A DNA stretch of 64,000 nt from CAWAMR01 sp963783095 (GCA_963783095.1 CAWAMR010000012.1:310001-374000); one strand, 5' to 3'. Positions 28,652-39,955 are shown, counted from the first letter of the stretch. Made by a program: numbers and translations. The notes: a model not told the origin generated them from the letters alone.

Positions 28652-29952
28652 GCCAGTGCCTCCTGAATCGGTTGGCCGGAAGGATCGACGACGCGAATCG
28701 GCCTATCGACGTTCGACATGTTCTGCTTCTTCGGGTCGATGCCCAGCGCCAGGCAAATCGTCGCCAAACAGATCGGGAATCCCGGCCGGTCGATCGTCGA
28801 CCAGCATCCCGTCCTTGCTCGTCTTGCCAATGACTTGCCCGCCCTTGATGCCGCCACCGCCGAGCACAACACTCCAGGCGTTCGGATAATGGTCGCGTCC
28901 CTGACGAGGGTTGATGACTGGGGTCCGGCCAAATTCACCCATCCAGACGACCAGCGTCGATTCGAGCAAGCCGCGTTCTTTCAAATCGACCATCAGCGTG
29001 CCCCAGGCCGCATCGAGAGTCTGGCTAAGATTTTTCACCTGGTCGAAATTGTTGTCGTGCGTGTCCCAACCGGCCGAGCGTGACCTCGACAAAGGGCACT
29101 TCTCGTTCGACGAGCCGACGAGCCAGGAGGCATCCCTGGCCGAAGTGGTTTCGGCCGTACCGCTCGCGCAAATCCTGCTTCTCATCGGATAAGTCAAACG
29201 CCTTCGCTGCGGACTCGCGCATTAGACGGGTAGCACGATCGTAGGCATTTTGATGGCTTTGGGTGGCCGTTCCAGGCCGTGTTGCGAGAAACTCGGTCTG
29301 CATCGCCTGCAGAAGTTCCAATCGGTCGCCGGCTTGTTCCGCAGTAACATTGTCGGCACGCTGGAGATTCTCGACCCGCAAGCCGCCGCTGGAACTGGGA
29401 TCAAATGTTACTTCGCGCGTGGCCCGGCCGCCGACGATCAGCGGAGCAAAGCGTGGGCCGAGAAACCCAGCAGACAAGCTGGCCGTCGGGATGCCGCGCG
29501 GTGTGATGCTGACAAAAGCAGGCAGATCGGCATCGGCATGATCCCGTTCCTTGGCAACGAGTGATCCAAGGGTCGGAAACTCGATTGCGCCTTGCAGCGG
29601 GTTGCCGGTCCGCAGGTGATAGGAAGCCCGGCCGTGATCGCCTTCCTTGGTTTTCATGGAGCGTATGAGGGCGAGATGTTTCATTTGCTCGGCGACTTTG
29701 GGAAGATGTTCACTGATGCGAATGCCCGACAGCGTGGTGTCGATTTCTTTGAAGGGTCCGCCATTGGCGTGACCGCGTTTCAGATCAAACGTATCGGTCT
29801 GCGTGGGCCCGCCGGCCATCCACAGCAGGATGCAAGAGCGTTTGCGATCTTTGCGCCTGCGCGGTGTCGGCAGCGAGTGTGGAGAGCCAGCCTGAAAGGC
29901 TGGTGGTTCCCACGACACCCAAAAACGCACGGCGAGAAAAGGACACATTCAT
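28648..29952 (-). CDS. DUF1501 protein with Tat leader (frame broken)
   Basis: ATG 29952 begins a twin-arginine leader (MNVSFSRRAFLGVVGTTSLS). After a frame change near 29860 the body follows the DUF1501 pattern: ILLWMAGGPTQTDTFDLK, HLALIRSMKTKEGDHGRA, LRERYGRNHFGQGCLLARRL. A further break near 29075 leads to GWDTHDNNFDQ and TLVVWMGEFGRTPVINP with GRDHYPNAWSV, and another near 28780 to the end (PIRVVDPSGQPIQEAL). DUF1501 proteins are related to the alkaline phosphatase/sulfatase fold and are the standard partner of DUF1549/DUF1553 proteins. The stop overlaps the TTG start of the EF-hand gene. Confidence 0.85.
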
Positions 29953-30117
29953 CGCTGATCCTCCCACTCGAACCCAAATCGATCCATTGGCACCGTGAAC
30001 CCCATGCGTTAGCTTGGAGGTAAGACAGCAATCGCCCGCGAACTGACAGCTACCCCGGAGCTAACGCACCGGGTTCGCCTCGTTCGCGAGAGGCGCGACG
30101 CAGTTTGCAGCAGTCCC

Positions 30118-31724
30118 TCAATGATTCAGCCGAAATTCCGCACTATTGAGCAACACCCAGAACACATCCGATAGACGGCGATTCTCATCTGCTGTCCCGG
30201 ACTTGCTGATGTATTTCAATAACCGCTCTCGCTCCGCGCTCGTCGGTTTTCGGCTCAGTGTGGCGAGGTACAACGCCTCAATTTTCCCGGAAACATCGAG
30301 ATTCGGCAAGCCGGTAATACCCTGTAAGGTTGCGCTACTTTGAATAGTCGTGGCATCATTCAGGAACTTGCCGTTCATCAGCGCGAGCGCTTGCAGGATG
30401 GATGTTTCAGGCTCACCGAGTCGGCCTTGCGGAGCGAACTGAGTCAGGAATCGACTTCGTACTGTTGTCGTGGCCCGGCCAAACGGCCCACGGTCGGCAG
30501 CTCGTTCGCGGTAGCCGACCGCCAGTGCCAGGCTGTCGAAGAACTGTTCTCCGGTCAATCCCTTGACCGCCATGCGCGCAAACAGTCGGGCTTCATCTTG
30601 ACTTGGATGGGTCAGTCTGCTGGTCTGCTGGTAGGCTCGGCTCATACAGATCGCCCGAATGATATAGCGCATATCGAAACCCGAAGCCGCGAATGATGTC
30701 GCCAGTTCATCGAGCAATTCCGGATGACTGGGTACATTCTCATCGTTGAAATCATCGACCGGTTCGACGATGCCGCGTCCAAAGAACTGGCCCCACAGGC
30801 GATTGACCGAAGCTCGGGCAAAATACGGGTTCTCGCGGGCCGTGATCCAGTCGGCCAGCGCCACGCGCGAACTGGTCTTGGCTTTCCATGTCGGTTCCTT
30901 GCCGTCGAGGAAGATGGGGCGAATGGTTTTCTTGAGCTGGTCGGGTCTTAGTTCGCGCACATCGATCGCCTCGTTTAACGGCGCGAAAATGCCCTCGCCT
31001 TGTCGCTCGATCCCCGCGAAAAACGCGGCCTGGTTCCAGAATTGTTCGCGGGTCCACGAAGCGAAAGGATGATTGTGGCACTGGGCACAATCAATCTGGA
31101 TACCAAGGAACAACTTGGTCGTGGTCGCAGCGAGGTTTTCAGGACGGGCATCCTTGACCGCAAAGTATGCGAGCGGATTCGCGTTGTCGGCCTCCCGGAA
31201 GACCGACTCGGGAGTCTGTTTCGCTCCGGCGATTGGGGTGGTCAAGAGTTCGCGGACAAGCTGATCGTAGGGTGAGTTGGCCCGAAATTTCTGCCTCAAC
31301 CACGCTTCAAAGCCGGGCTGAAAGAAATGAGCCTCGTCGCTTGCGGCAACTTCGGGAATCAGTTGAGCACGCCAGAGATTGGCGAAGTGCAGCGCATGGC
31401 GCGGCGAGTCGAGCAACTCATCGACGAGCTTCCGGCGTTTATCGGGATCGTTGTCGGCGAGAAATTCGTGGACGTCGTTGGGAGTGGGAATCCGGCCCGA
31501 GATGTCGAGGTAAACCCGGCGCAGGAATTCGGCATCGTCAGCGCGTGGAGCGGGCTCCGCTTTGGCGTTCTTCCAGCGCGCGGCCAAGTGATGATCGATG
31601 CGTTCAGCAAGTTTGCAAGCATCGGCAGGGGCCGAGGCCAGCCGGTACCCGTGGCGCAGAACACCAGGAAGCATATAGCGCATCCCTTCAGGATGGAACG
31701 CAGCGCGGCGGCGTTTGTTGTCAT
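30118..31724 (-). CDS. DUF1549/DUF1553 protein (Planctomycete cytochrome-associated family), short form
   Basis: ATG 31724 overlaps the MFS stop as ATGA and has AGAGG upstream. It opens a signal peptide (RSILKGCAICFLVFCATGTG); the frame changes near 31640 and continues to the end. Residues ~40-240 are DUF1549 (EFLRRVYLDISGRIPTPNDV; DELLDSPRHALHFANLW; CAQCHNHPFASW), and the C-terminal half is DUF1553 (NPYFARASVNRLWGQFFGRG; SHPELLDELATSFAASGFD). The CAQCHNH site resembles a heme- or metal-binding CxxCH. No N-terminal PSCyt1 domain or LamG insert is present. The biochemical role of this abundant planctomycete family is not established. Confidence 0.88.
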
Positions 31725-33007
31725 CTCGAATCCTCTCTCCGCTCCGAACGCGGCAGCGGACTTCGCCAGGCGACCATCCCCAGCAGCAGCGCGATCGGAG
31801 CACAGGCGTAAAAAAACGGTGCATGCGAACCCAGTGATTCTTTGCAGAGCGTCAACAACAGCGGACCCAGCGCTGAGGCGAAAACGGTAATCACCTGCAC
31901 CATTGCCTGAATCGTTCCCAGGTGGGTTCTTCCAAAGGCATGCCCGTAGACTGCGAAGAAAACGACCGTGATGATTCCCCCCGAAAGACCCAGCGCCACG
32001 CCATAGAGGATTGCATCCAGCTGGGTCGAAAGATGAGGAAACGCCAGGAGCGATCCGGTCAGGATCATCATACCAATCAACAGGAGCCGGCCCATCCCCC
32101 AACGCGGTATCAGCCAGCCTGCAAGCAAATTCGCGGGCAGCCCAGCTGCCACAAGCATCGTCATCACCAACACGAACGTATCGTGATTGAAACCCCGTTC
32201 ATTCAACAAGTCTTCTTGAAACAGCGTAATCCCCGACCATACGAAATTAAACAGCGATGCGCTCAGTGTGAATGCCCAGAATGCCCTGGAGCGCAATGCG
32301 GATTGCCAGGAAAGATCGAGAGGTGCCGGTCTTGAAGTCTCGACCTTCGCGGAATCGGGCGGCAACCCTACCGATTCCGGCGTGCTCCGCACCAGACACC
32401 ACCCGAATAGTGCCAGCACCAGAATCAAGCATAACCCAACACCGGACCAGACATCGCGCCATCCGAAGTATTGGACTGCCTGCCCCACTCCCAGCGTTGA
32501 CGCAATGAAACCGATCGAAAGCAAAACCGTGAAGACAGCCATCGCCACGCCGAGTCGCCGCGTGAACCACTTGCCCACCATCGCCATGCTGACGATCGAG
32601 AGCGCACCCTGTCCGAACCCGCGAACCAGGGTGAGCGCGAGGAAAAGCACCACAATCCCCGAAGCCTGGGCCATCCAAAGGACAGCCCCTCCCAGTGCCA
32701 GGGCAACGCCTGTGAGCACAACGCGAACCCCGAAGCGATCGATCAGCCTACCGATGGGCAAGCAGATCGCGGAGCCGAGAAGAATCGCCCAGAAATTAAG
32801 AATGCCGAAAAGAACTGGGCCGACACCCAGGGACGGATCTTCCGTTAGAGGCTTGGTGATCAAGCCCAGACCGTGCGTTCTGCCCGGCAAAGTACTCGTC
32901 ATGGCGAACGCGGCCATGACCAGTACCACCCAGCCGTAATAGAACGGAAGGCGGGCGATACCGGGTGAGGTCGAGGTTGATCGTTCTTCCAGTAAGGGGA
33001 GGCCCAT
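31721..33007 (-). CDS. Major facilitator superfamily transporter
   Basis: About 428 residues with twelve likely membrane helices. MFS landmarks: PIGRLIDRFGVRVVLTGVAL in the loop between helices 2 and 3, LVRGFGQGALSIVSMAMVGKWF in helices 4-5, and a second-half repeat (LIPRWGMGRLLLIGMMILTG). The pattern is closest to OFA/monocarboxylate-type carriers; the substrate is unknown. ATG 33007 (MGLPLLEERS) is chosen; the longer reading starts with TTG inside the adjoining inverted repeat. Its stop overlaps the start of the DUF1549/1553 gene, so the two are probably translated together. Confidence 0.88.
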   Translation of the reverse strand: MGLPLLEERSTSTSPGIARLPFYYGWVVLVMAAFAMTSTLPGRTHGLGLITKPLTEDPSLGVGPVLFGILNFWAILLGSAICLPIGRLIDRFGVRVVLTGVALALGGAVLWMAQASGIVVLFLALTLVRGFGQGALSIVSMAMVGKWFTRRLGVAMAVFTVLLSIGFIASTLGVGQAVQYFGWRDVWSGVGLCLILVLALFGWCLVRSTPESVGLPPDSAKVETSRPAPLDLSWQSALRSRAFWAFTLSASLFNFVWSGITLFQEDLLNERGFNHDTFVLVMTMLVAAGLPANLLAGWLIPRWGMGRLLLIGMMILTGSLLAFPHLSTQLDAILYGVALGLSGGIITVVFFAVYGHAFGRTHLGTIQAMVQVITVFASALGPLLLTLCKESLGSHAPFFYACAPIALLLGMVAWRSPLPRSERREDSR

Positions 33008-33032
33008 CTGGTGTTGTTCTCCGCCAAAGATT

Positions 33033-33180
33033 CCCAGGGTTCGCAAAGCCTCACCCTGGGCTTTACTGCGACGCCCTTACCAGGGCTGGGCGTCGATGGT
33101 TTCAGGGATCGAATGGCAACGACCAAGCTCTGGTAAGGGCGTCGCAGTAAAGCCCAGGGTGAGGCTTTGCGAACCCTGGG
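33033..33180. repeat. Perfect 51-bp inverted repeat
   Basis: Arms 33033-33083 and 33130-33180 are identical over 51 nt when one is reversed; the spacer is 46 nt. Each arm also holds an inner stem (CCCAGGGT ... ACCCTGGG). It lies between the PQQ-like gene and the MFS gene, both on the minus strand. No transposase or target-site duplication is seen. Confidence 0.9.
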
Positions 33181-33205
33181 AAACCACGAATACCCTGTGG
33201 AACCT

Positions 33206-34435
33206 CTATTGAAGGTCGAGACAAATCACTTCTTTGTCATCTCGAACATACACTCGGCCATTCGACAGCGCTGGGTTCGTCAGCGTGCCGTTGCAAACTT
33301 TCGACCGGCACAATTCGCGGTACTCCTTGTTGTTGTCCTCTACCAACTTCAGAACTCCCAGGTCGTCGAGGATGAGCAGTTTGCCATCGCCCGTGCGAAT
33401 AATTCCGGCATGGAAGTAGCCTACCGCCGATTTCTTCCATAGTTCCTTACCGGTCTTGAGCTCCACACAACTGAGCGCGGCGTTGGGAATCGGCTTGAGC
33501 GTGTTCGTAATGAGATAGAGGTGGTCCTTGTTGACACAAGTCCCCGACGAGAAATAGGCTGCCAGCTCCTTGACCTGCCACAACTTGGAAGCGACCGCTT
33601 TTTCTTCTTTGCCCTCGACGCGGATAGTCGTTGTGCCGTTGGTCATGGTGCTGGCAATCACCTTGTCGCCGACTACCAGCGGCGTTGGTGAAGTGCCGGC
33701 CGGCTGGAAAACGAGCGGATATTCCCAGCTCAACGATCCGTCGAGCGGGTTCAGGGCGACCACGCGCAACGTCGTCATGAAGACCACATCAGCTCCCTTG
33801 CCTGGCGCGGCGAACAGTACCGGCGAGCCGGTACTGGCCGGCTCATCGAGTGCCTGCCATTGCACCTCGCCTTTTTCGGTGTCGAAGGCGATCACCGAAG
33901 AACCTTTGCCGCCCACGGCCACGATGAGCCGATTACCGATCACCACCGGTGAACAACAGACTCCAAAGCGCGGTAAATCGACCTTGAACTTCTTGTAGAC
34001 ATCCACCTGCCAGACTATTTCTCCGGAATTTGCCTTGAAGCAGGTGAGCACTCCGTTCACTCCAAATGTGAAAACGCGATTCCCGGCCACCGTTGGAGTA
34101 GCCTGGGGGCCGGTGTTCAAAACGCTCGCATAAGGAGCGCGCGCATAAGAAGTCCGCCACAACTCCTTGCCGGTCTTGGCATCCACGGCGAATAACTCTT
34201 CCTCTTCCTTGTCCTTGACTCGATCGAAGATGAAGACTCGACCGGCGGCAATGACCGGAACACTGTGCCCGGGGCCAACGGGAGTTCGCCAAAGCGGTTT
34301 GAGCGAATCCTTCCAGGCGGCGACTTTTTCGGAAGTACCGCCATCGCGCTTCGGACCTAGCCACTGGGGCCAATCATCCGCGCGGGCGAGCGAAACGATC
34401 ATCAGCATCGTCAGAAACGCGCGTGATCCAGGCAT
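33206..34435 (-). CDS. Secreted PQQ-like beta-propeller protein
   Basis: About 409 residues: a signal peptide (MPGSRAFLTMLMIVSLARAD) then WPQWLGPKRDG, the standard opening of planctomycete PQQ-like (PQQ_2) propellers. Repeats of the form LFAVDAKTGKELWRT, LTCFKANSGEIVWQ, VIAFDTEKGEVQWQ, VVALNPLDGSLSWE and LSCVELKTGKELWK mark the blades. There is no obvious cofactor or catalytic site, so outer-surface binding or scaffolding is as likely as an enzyme. ATG 34435 is chosen because the long upstream extension is a shadow of the next gene. Confidence 0.88.
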   Translation of the reverse strand: MPGSRAFLTMLMIVSLARADDWPQWLGPKRDGGTSEKVAAWKDSLKPLWRTPVGPGHSVPVIAAGRVFIFDRVKDKEEEELFAVDAKTGKELWRTSYARAPYASVLNTGPQATPTVAGNRVFTFGVNGVLTCFKANSGEIVWQVDVYKKFKVDLPRFGVCCSPVVIGNRLIVAVGGKGSSVIAFDTEKGEVQWQALDEPASTGSPVLFAAPGKGADVVFMTTLRVVALNPLDGSLSWEYPLVFQPAGTSPTPLVVGDKVIASTMTNGTTTIRVEGKEEKAVASKLWQVKELAAYFSSGTCVNKDHLYLITNTLKPIPNAALSCVELKTGKELWKKSAVGYFHAGIIRTGDGKLLILDDLGVLKLVEDNNKEYRELCRSKVCNGTLTNPALSNGRVYVRDDKEVICLDLQ

Positions 34436-34463
34436 GAGAAGAATCCTCGACGGGCGAGTGCGA

Positions 34464-35253
34464 TCAACGGAAATACGTATCGTGTTTGCCATATTGGGCA
34501 TATTTCTTGGGCAGCCAGGAATGGAAATCTTCGTAATGTTGCGTGCGGGAATCGCCGCCGTCCGAGTCAGCATTATAACTGAAGTACAGGAGCCGACGCC
34601 AGCGATCCGAACGATTTGCAGTGGATCGATGCGGGGTAAAACACCCAAACAAAGCGACGTCGCCCGGCTCCAGTTCGAGGTAAACCCGCTTCCTCTCATC
34701 AACGCATTCCGGCGGCAGCGCATGATAGTCGCCATCGGCGGCGGATAAGTATCCCGCCTTGTGATAGCCGGGGAAAACCTCCGTGCAGCCGTTCGCGGCA
34801 GAGGATGGATCGATCGCGACCGCTACGGTAATGAAACTCTTCGGGAAACCAGGCCAGGCGATATAATCCTGATGCAAATCGTAACCTTTGGCTCCGGGCG
34901 GTTTCAAAATGATCTTGTCTTTGAACAGATGGCGGGTTCGCCATAGATAGCGCTGAGGATATCGAATAGACGAGGATCGTGCGCCAGGCATCGCACAACG
35001 GCGACAGATCGATGACGGGATCGAACGCATCGAACATACATTCATCCGTGCCAACATGATTTTGCCAGCGGCAGCGCAGGTTGCGCGTGTCGATCAAATC
35101 CGTCCGTTGAAGGAGACCTTCGACCTCCCTGGAGAGCATTTCCATCTCATCCGCAGAGAAAACTCCGCGCACGATCAGGTAACCATCTTCCCGATAGCGC
35201 TCACGCTCGATCGGACTGAGTGGGGCCGGATTCGTTTCCAGAGCAGCGGACAT
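34464..35253 (-). CDS. Phytanoyl-CoA dioxygenase (PhyH) family protein (frame broken)
   Basis: The N-terminus reads from ATG 35253 (MSAALETNPAPLSPIERERY; REDGYLIVRGVFSADEMEML). Near 34950 the frame changes, and the catalytic part follows: KGYDLHQDYIAWPG (the His-x-Asp iron ligands), ITVAVAIDPSSAANGC, VYLELEPGDVALFG and TPHRSTANRS (distal His and the 2-oxoglutarate-binding Arg). About 263 residues, full length for bacterial PhyH oxygenases, which hydroxylate using Fe(II) and 2-oxoglutarate. Substrate unknown. It ends 28 nt before the PQQ-like gene, so the two may be co-transcribed. Confidence 0.88.
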
Positions 35254-35770
35254 GGGTGGAGATCCATCAATCGAGACAACATTTTGACATCTTACGTGAT
35301 GTCATGATATTTCCCGCCGACTCACAAGCAAGCAACGATACCAAACCATATGGAGGAAAGGTTTTCCTGGAGAGTTTCCGTCCGAATTATGGACGAGGAG
35401 AGACTGCGAAACATTCATGGCACATCCCGACAAAGGCTCATTCTTGGCTGCGTAAGGAAAAAATGGAGAAGTTCACTGTTGACACGACAATGGTCTGGTG
35501 GTAGCTCAAGCGTCGCATTAAAGGCACTTATCCCCAGGTTCTTCGGATCACGGCAGCAGGATTACATAATAATCAATCGATTTTCGTATTGAAGAAGCGA
35601 AAGCGACCGGTTTCTCTCCCCCGGTCTGATTTTTCGTGCACTGTGTCCAAAGCAGTTTTGGACCGTGCTATGGAATAAAGGATTTTCACCACAATTCCAT
35701 TTAGACTCGCGATAGCCGTTTATTTTTGCTTGTATTGTCTCGCGGTCTGGTTAATCGTTGAGCCTCCACT
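35254..35770. other. Divergent intergenic region without a gene
   Basis: This 517-nt gap separates the divergent PhyH and sedolisin genes and should hold both promoters. I see no coding potential. Two small dyads stand out: GACATC-6 nt-GATGTC at 35286-35303, close upstream of the PhyH start, and GTCCAAA-5 nt-TTTGGAC at 35645-35663. Neither can be tied to a regulator. Confidence 0.5.
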
Positions 35771-38700
35771 ATGAGATGGAAACACCGTTTATCCAAACGA
35801 AAGAACCATTGCTCAACTAAAGGTCCAGGCAGTTCTTTAGGCGCAGCGGCTCTTCGACTGGAAACCCTCGAAGATCGAGTTGTCCCATCCATTGGCTTCG
35901 CCGCTCCTGATTTCATCATCAATCACGATGGTGGAAACAATCCCGCCGATAGCGCTCCTTACACCCCCCAAGATATACGAGGTGCCTACGGGGTCGATCA
36001 AATCACGTTTGGTGGAGGTCTTGTCGGCAACGGCAGCGGTCAGACCATTGCCCTGGTGGATGCTTATGACGATCCGAACGCTCTGAGCGACCTGGAAGCG
36101 TTCGATGCCGAATTCGGTCTTCAGAATCCTCCCAGTTTTGAGAAAGTCAATCAAAATGGGCAGGCCACCAACCTTCCCGGCACCGATCCTTCAGGCCCCG
36201 AAGGCTGGTCCCTTGAAGAATCTCTCGACATCGAATGGGCGCATTCGATCGCACCCGCGGCCAACATCGTCCTCGTGGAAGCCGACGGCGAGACAATAGC
36301 TTGTACACAGCGGTAGCGACCGCAAGCAAAATCGGTTCAGTGGTGTCAATGAGTTGGGGTGGCGGCGAGTACAGCGGAGAAACCTCTGAAGATGATTTAT
36401 TCGATGTGAACGGCGTTACCTTCCTGGCGTCGTCGGGCGACAGTGGATCCGGCACGATTTACCCGTCGGCGTCGCCCTACGTCATCAGTGTGGGCGGCAC
36501 TTCGCTCTACCTTGGTTCGGGCACGAGTTACGGCAGTGAATCGGCCTGGAGCGGTTCGGGCGGCGGCTTAAGCCCATACGAGAGCCGACCGACGTATCAG
36601 AATGGCGTCGAGAACGTGGTGGGCAACCAGCGGGGGGTCCCCGATGTCTCTGCCGATGCCGATCCCAATACCGGGGTTTGGGTTTACGATAGTTACGCCG
36701 GTGGTTGGTACGAAGTCGGCGGGACCAGTGTGGCAACTCCAATTTGGGCCGGTTTGATCGCCATCGCCGATCAGGGCCGTACAAGCATCGGTGAAGGAAC
36801 GCTGGACAGCATCCAAACCTTGACTGCCTTGTATGGGTTGCCGGCCAGCGACTTCCACGACATCACCAGCGGTAACAACGGGGGTTATTCTGCCGGGCCG
36901 GGTTACGATCTGGTCACTGGGCTGGGTTCACCGATCGCCAATCTGCTGGTCCCGGCGCTCGCCGGAAATGAAAATAGCGGGTACCCCGTTGACGGTTCCG
37001 GCACCGATTCAACCGATTCGTCCATCGGTCTCGCCGGGACAACGGATAGCGCGGGCGACGTCTTTGTCGCGGGTTACTTCACAGGAACCCAGACTTTTGG
37101 AACCACGACGCTGACGGCGCAGGGTACGGAAGATGCTTACGTGGCGAAGTACAACGCATCCGGGACGCTATTATGGGTGGACGATTTTGGTGGGGTGAAT
37201 GCCGCGGTCGCGGGAACTGCGATCGCGGTGAGCGAGATCGGGGAATGCCTATATCACCGGATACTTCTCCGGGACCGGCAATTTTTCCGGCTCCTCGAGC
37301 ACCGATGATCTGAGCAGTTCCGGAGCAGGCAACAACGCGTTTGTATTGGAACTGAATTCGAGCGGTAAGTTTGTCTTTGCCGTCGATCTGGGGGCCGGCA
37401 GTACGAATGCAGCGGGTACAGGCATCGCCGTGGATGCTTCGGGGAATGTCTATACCACAGGATACTTCGCGGGTACGGGCAACTTCGCGGGTGCATTCGG
37501 CACGCAAAACCTCACCAGTTCCGGAGTAGGAACCAACGCTTACGTGTTGAAACTGTATGCGAATGGTGCGTCGGCCTTTGCCCTGGATCTGGGTGCCGGC
37601 AGTACCGACGCGGTCGGTACCGGCATCGCCCTGGACGGCTCGGGCAACATTTATACGACCGGTTACTTCGCAGGTACGGGGAACTTTGGCGGCGCTTCCG
37701 CCGCTCAAAATCTCGCCAGTTCGGGGGCCGGCAACAATGCCTATGTGTCGAAACTCAATGCGAAGGGTCAGTATGTCTTTGCCGTTACTCTCGGGGCCGG
37801 GAGTTCCGATGCCGAAGGCAACGCCATCGCCGTAGATGGATTGGGGAATGTCTACACCACCGGTAATTTCTCCGGCACAGGGAACTTTGCCGGCGTTTCC
37901 GGCTCCGATACCCTCGCCAGTTCCAACGGCAGTGACACCAACGCCTATGTGTCGAAGTTGAGCACTACTGGACAATATTTGTTCGCGGTCGATCTCGGTG
38001 CCGGAAGCGCTGATGCCGCGGGCAACGCGATCGCGGTAGATGGCGAAGGGAATGTTTATACCACCGGTTACTTCACGGGTCTGGGGAACTTTTCCGGGAG
38101 TTCGAATAGCGATTACCTCAATAGTTCCGGTGGATCGAACGCGTATGTATCGGAACTTTCTGCGAGCGGCCAATATCTCTCCGTAACCAACCTGGGATGG
38201 GGAAGCAGTGCCAGCGGCAACGGTATCGCCGTGAATGGCCTGGGCGAATTATACACCATCGGATCGTTCACGGGGTTGGGTGACTTTTCCGGTGCCGCCG
38301 GCTCGCCCGATCTGAACAGTTCCTATGCGGGAGCAAACAGTTCAATCTTCCTGTCGCAGCAGTTGCAGCAGCCGGTGCCGCTATTCATCGCGCCGACCAC
38401 GCTGGTCAACTGGACTCAAGGGTTAGCCGGTTACAGCCAAACGATCACCGCCAGCGGTGGAACGGGGACGGTTACCTTGAGCATGACCGGTGGTGCGCTG
38501 CCAACCGGGTTGAAGTTCAATAGTACCACCGGAGTCATCAGCGGAACGCCCACAGCAGCGGGGACATATAGCTTTGAGATTACCGCAACCGATGGCGTTG
38601 GTGATACAGCAGCAGAGATTTACTCCATCACCATCAGCGCGCCGCTCAGTGTCACGACAAGCGCTTTGTCGGGCTGGGACAAGAATGAGACCGGTTACAA

Positions 38701-39955
38701 CCAGGTGCTGGCTGTCGCGGGTGGGACAGGACCGTTGACTTTCAGCGTCAAGTCGGGCTTGCCGGCCGGCTTGACCATCAACAGCAATACCGGTGCCATC
38801 ACCGGCACGCCGACCACGACCGGGACGTTCAAGTTCACTGTCGTCGTCACCGACAGTCTTGGCAGCAGTACGTCGAAAGCGCTTTCCATCGTCATCGGCA
38901 CGCTGCCGAGCATCACCACCAGTTCCCTGACGAACTGGGATGTCAATCTGGCGAACTACAAGCAAACATTGGCGGCCACGGGCGGCACCGGGAAGTTGAC
39001 TTACAGTCTGTCAGCTCCCAACACATTGCCGACCGGTTTGAGCCTTAGCACCACCGGCGTCATTACCGGCACGCCGACCGCGACAGGTAGTTTTACATTC
39101 ACCATCGTCGTCACCGACACGGTCGGCGGCACGGCAACGCATTCTTACACGGTCATCATTAACTCGATCAGCATCAGCACGACCACTCTGGTGAACTGGG
39201 ACAAGAGTTTTGCCGGCTACAAACAGACGATAGCGGCTAGCGGCAGTACCGGTGCGCTGAAATACAGCATCAAGTCGGGGACCAGTTTGCCAGCTGGCTT
39301 GTCCATCAACAGCAGCACCGGGGTTATTTCCGGTACTCCGAGCACAGCTGCCACCTATAACTTCACTGTGGTAGTCACCGACATTTTGGGTGGTACGGCA
39401 ACCCAGGCTTACAAGGTTGTCATCAGCGCAGAGCCCAGTATCACCACGACGACACTGTCGAACTGGGACACGAATTCAGGAAATTACAGCCAGACCGTTG
39501 CGGTACGCGGTGGAACGGGGGCGCTGACCTACAGTATCAAGTCGGGGACCAGTCTGCCAACCGGTTTGGGCATCAGTAGCAGCACCGGTGCCATTACCGG
39601 CACGCCGAGCGTTGCGGGTAAATACACGTTTACGGTAGTGGTCACCGACAGTATCGGTGCCAGCGTGTCGAAGGCGTTCACCGTCGTCATCTCGTTGCCG
39701 AGTTTTACGACGACAGCATTGCCGAACGCAACCGTCAATAAGAGCTATAGTGAAACGGTGGTCGCCACCGGTGGTTCCGGCGGGTTTACCTACAGCTTGC
39801 AGTCGGGAAGCAATCTGCCGACGGGATTGAGCCTGAGCACATCCGGTGTGATAACGGGCACGCCCAGCGCGGAGGGAACGACAACCTTCTACATCGTCGC
39901 CACGGATGCAGAGGGGATCACTGTCACAGAGAAGTTATCGATTGATGTGACATGA
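35771..39955 (+). CDS. Sedolisin (S53) - SBBP repeat - Ig-like multidomain surface protein (two frame breaks)
   Basis: About 1390 residues. The N-terminus has no classical signal peptide but carries LRLETLEDRVVPS, a motif recurrent at the start of large planctomycete secreted proteins. Residues ~45-400 are a sedolisin-type serine peptidase: Glu and Asp in SLEESLDIEWAHSIAP, PDVSADADPNTGV, and the serine in GGTSVATPIWAG. Then come about six SBBP-type repeats (AVDGLGNVYTTGNFSGTGNF), and from about residue 870 six Ig-like He_PIG repeats (GLPAGLTINSNTGAITGTPT). Frame breaks occur near 36290 and 37240. The usual sedolisin propeptide is missing or very short. A cell-surface or extracellular role is inference. 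Confidence 0.85.

Noticed and set aside
33033..33180. Miniature transposable element or insertion sequence end
   Set aside because: No transposase, no target duplication visible and no second copy in the window; kept only as an inverted repeat.
37079..38173. 364-codon frame on the minus strand opposite the SBBP repeats
   Set aside because: Stop-free because of the repeated Gly/Ala/Thr codons on the coding strand.
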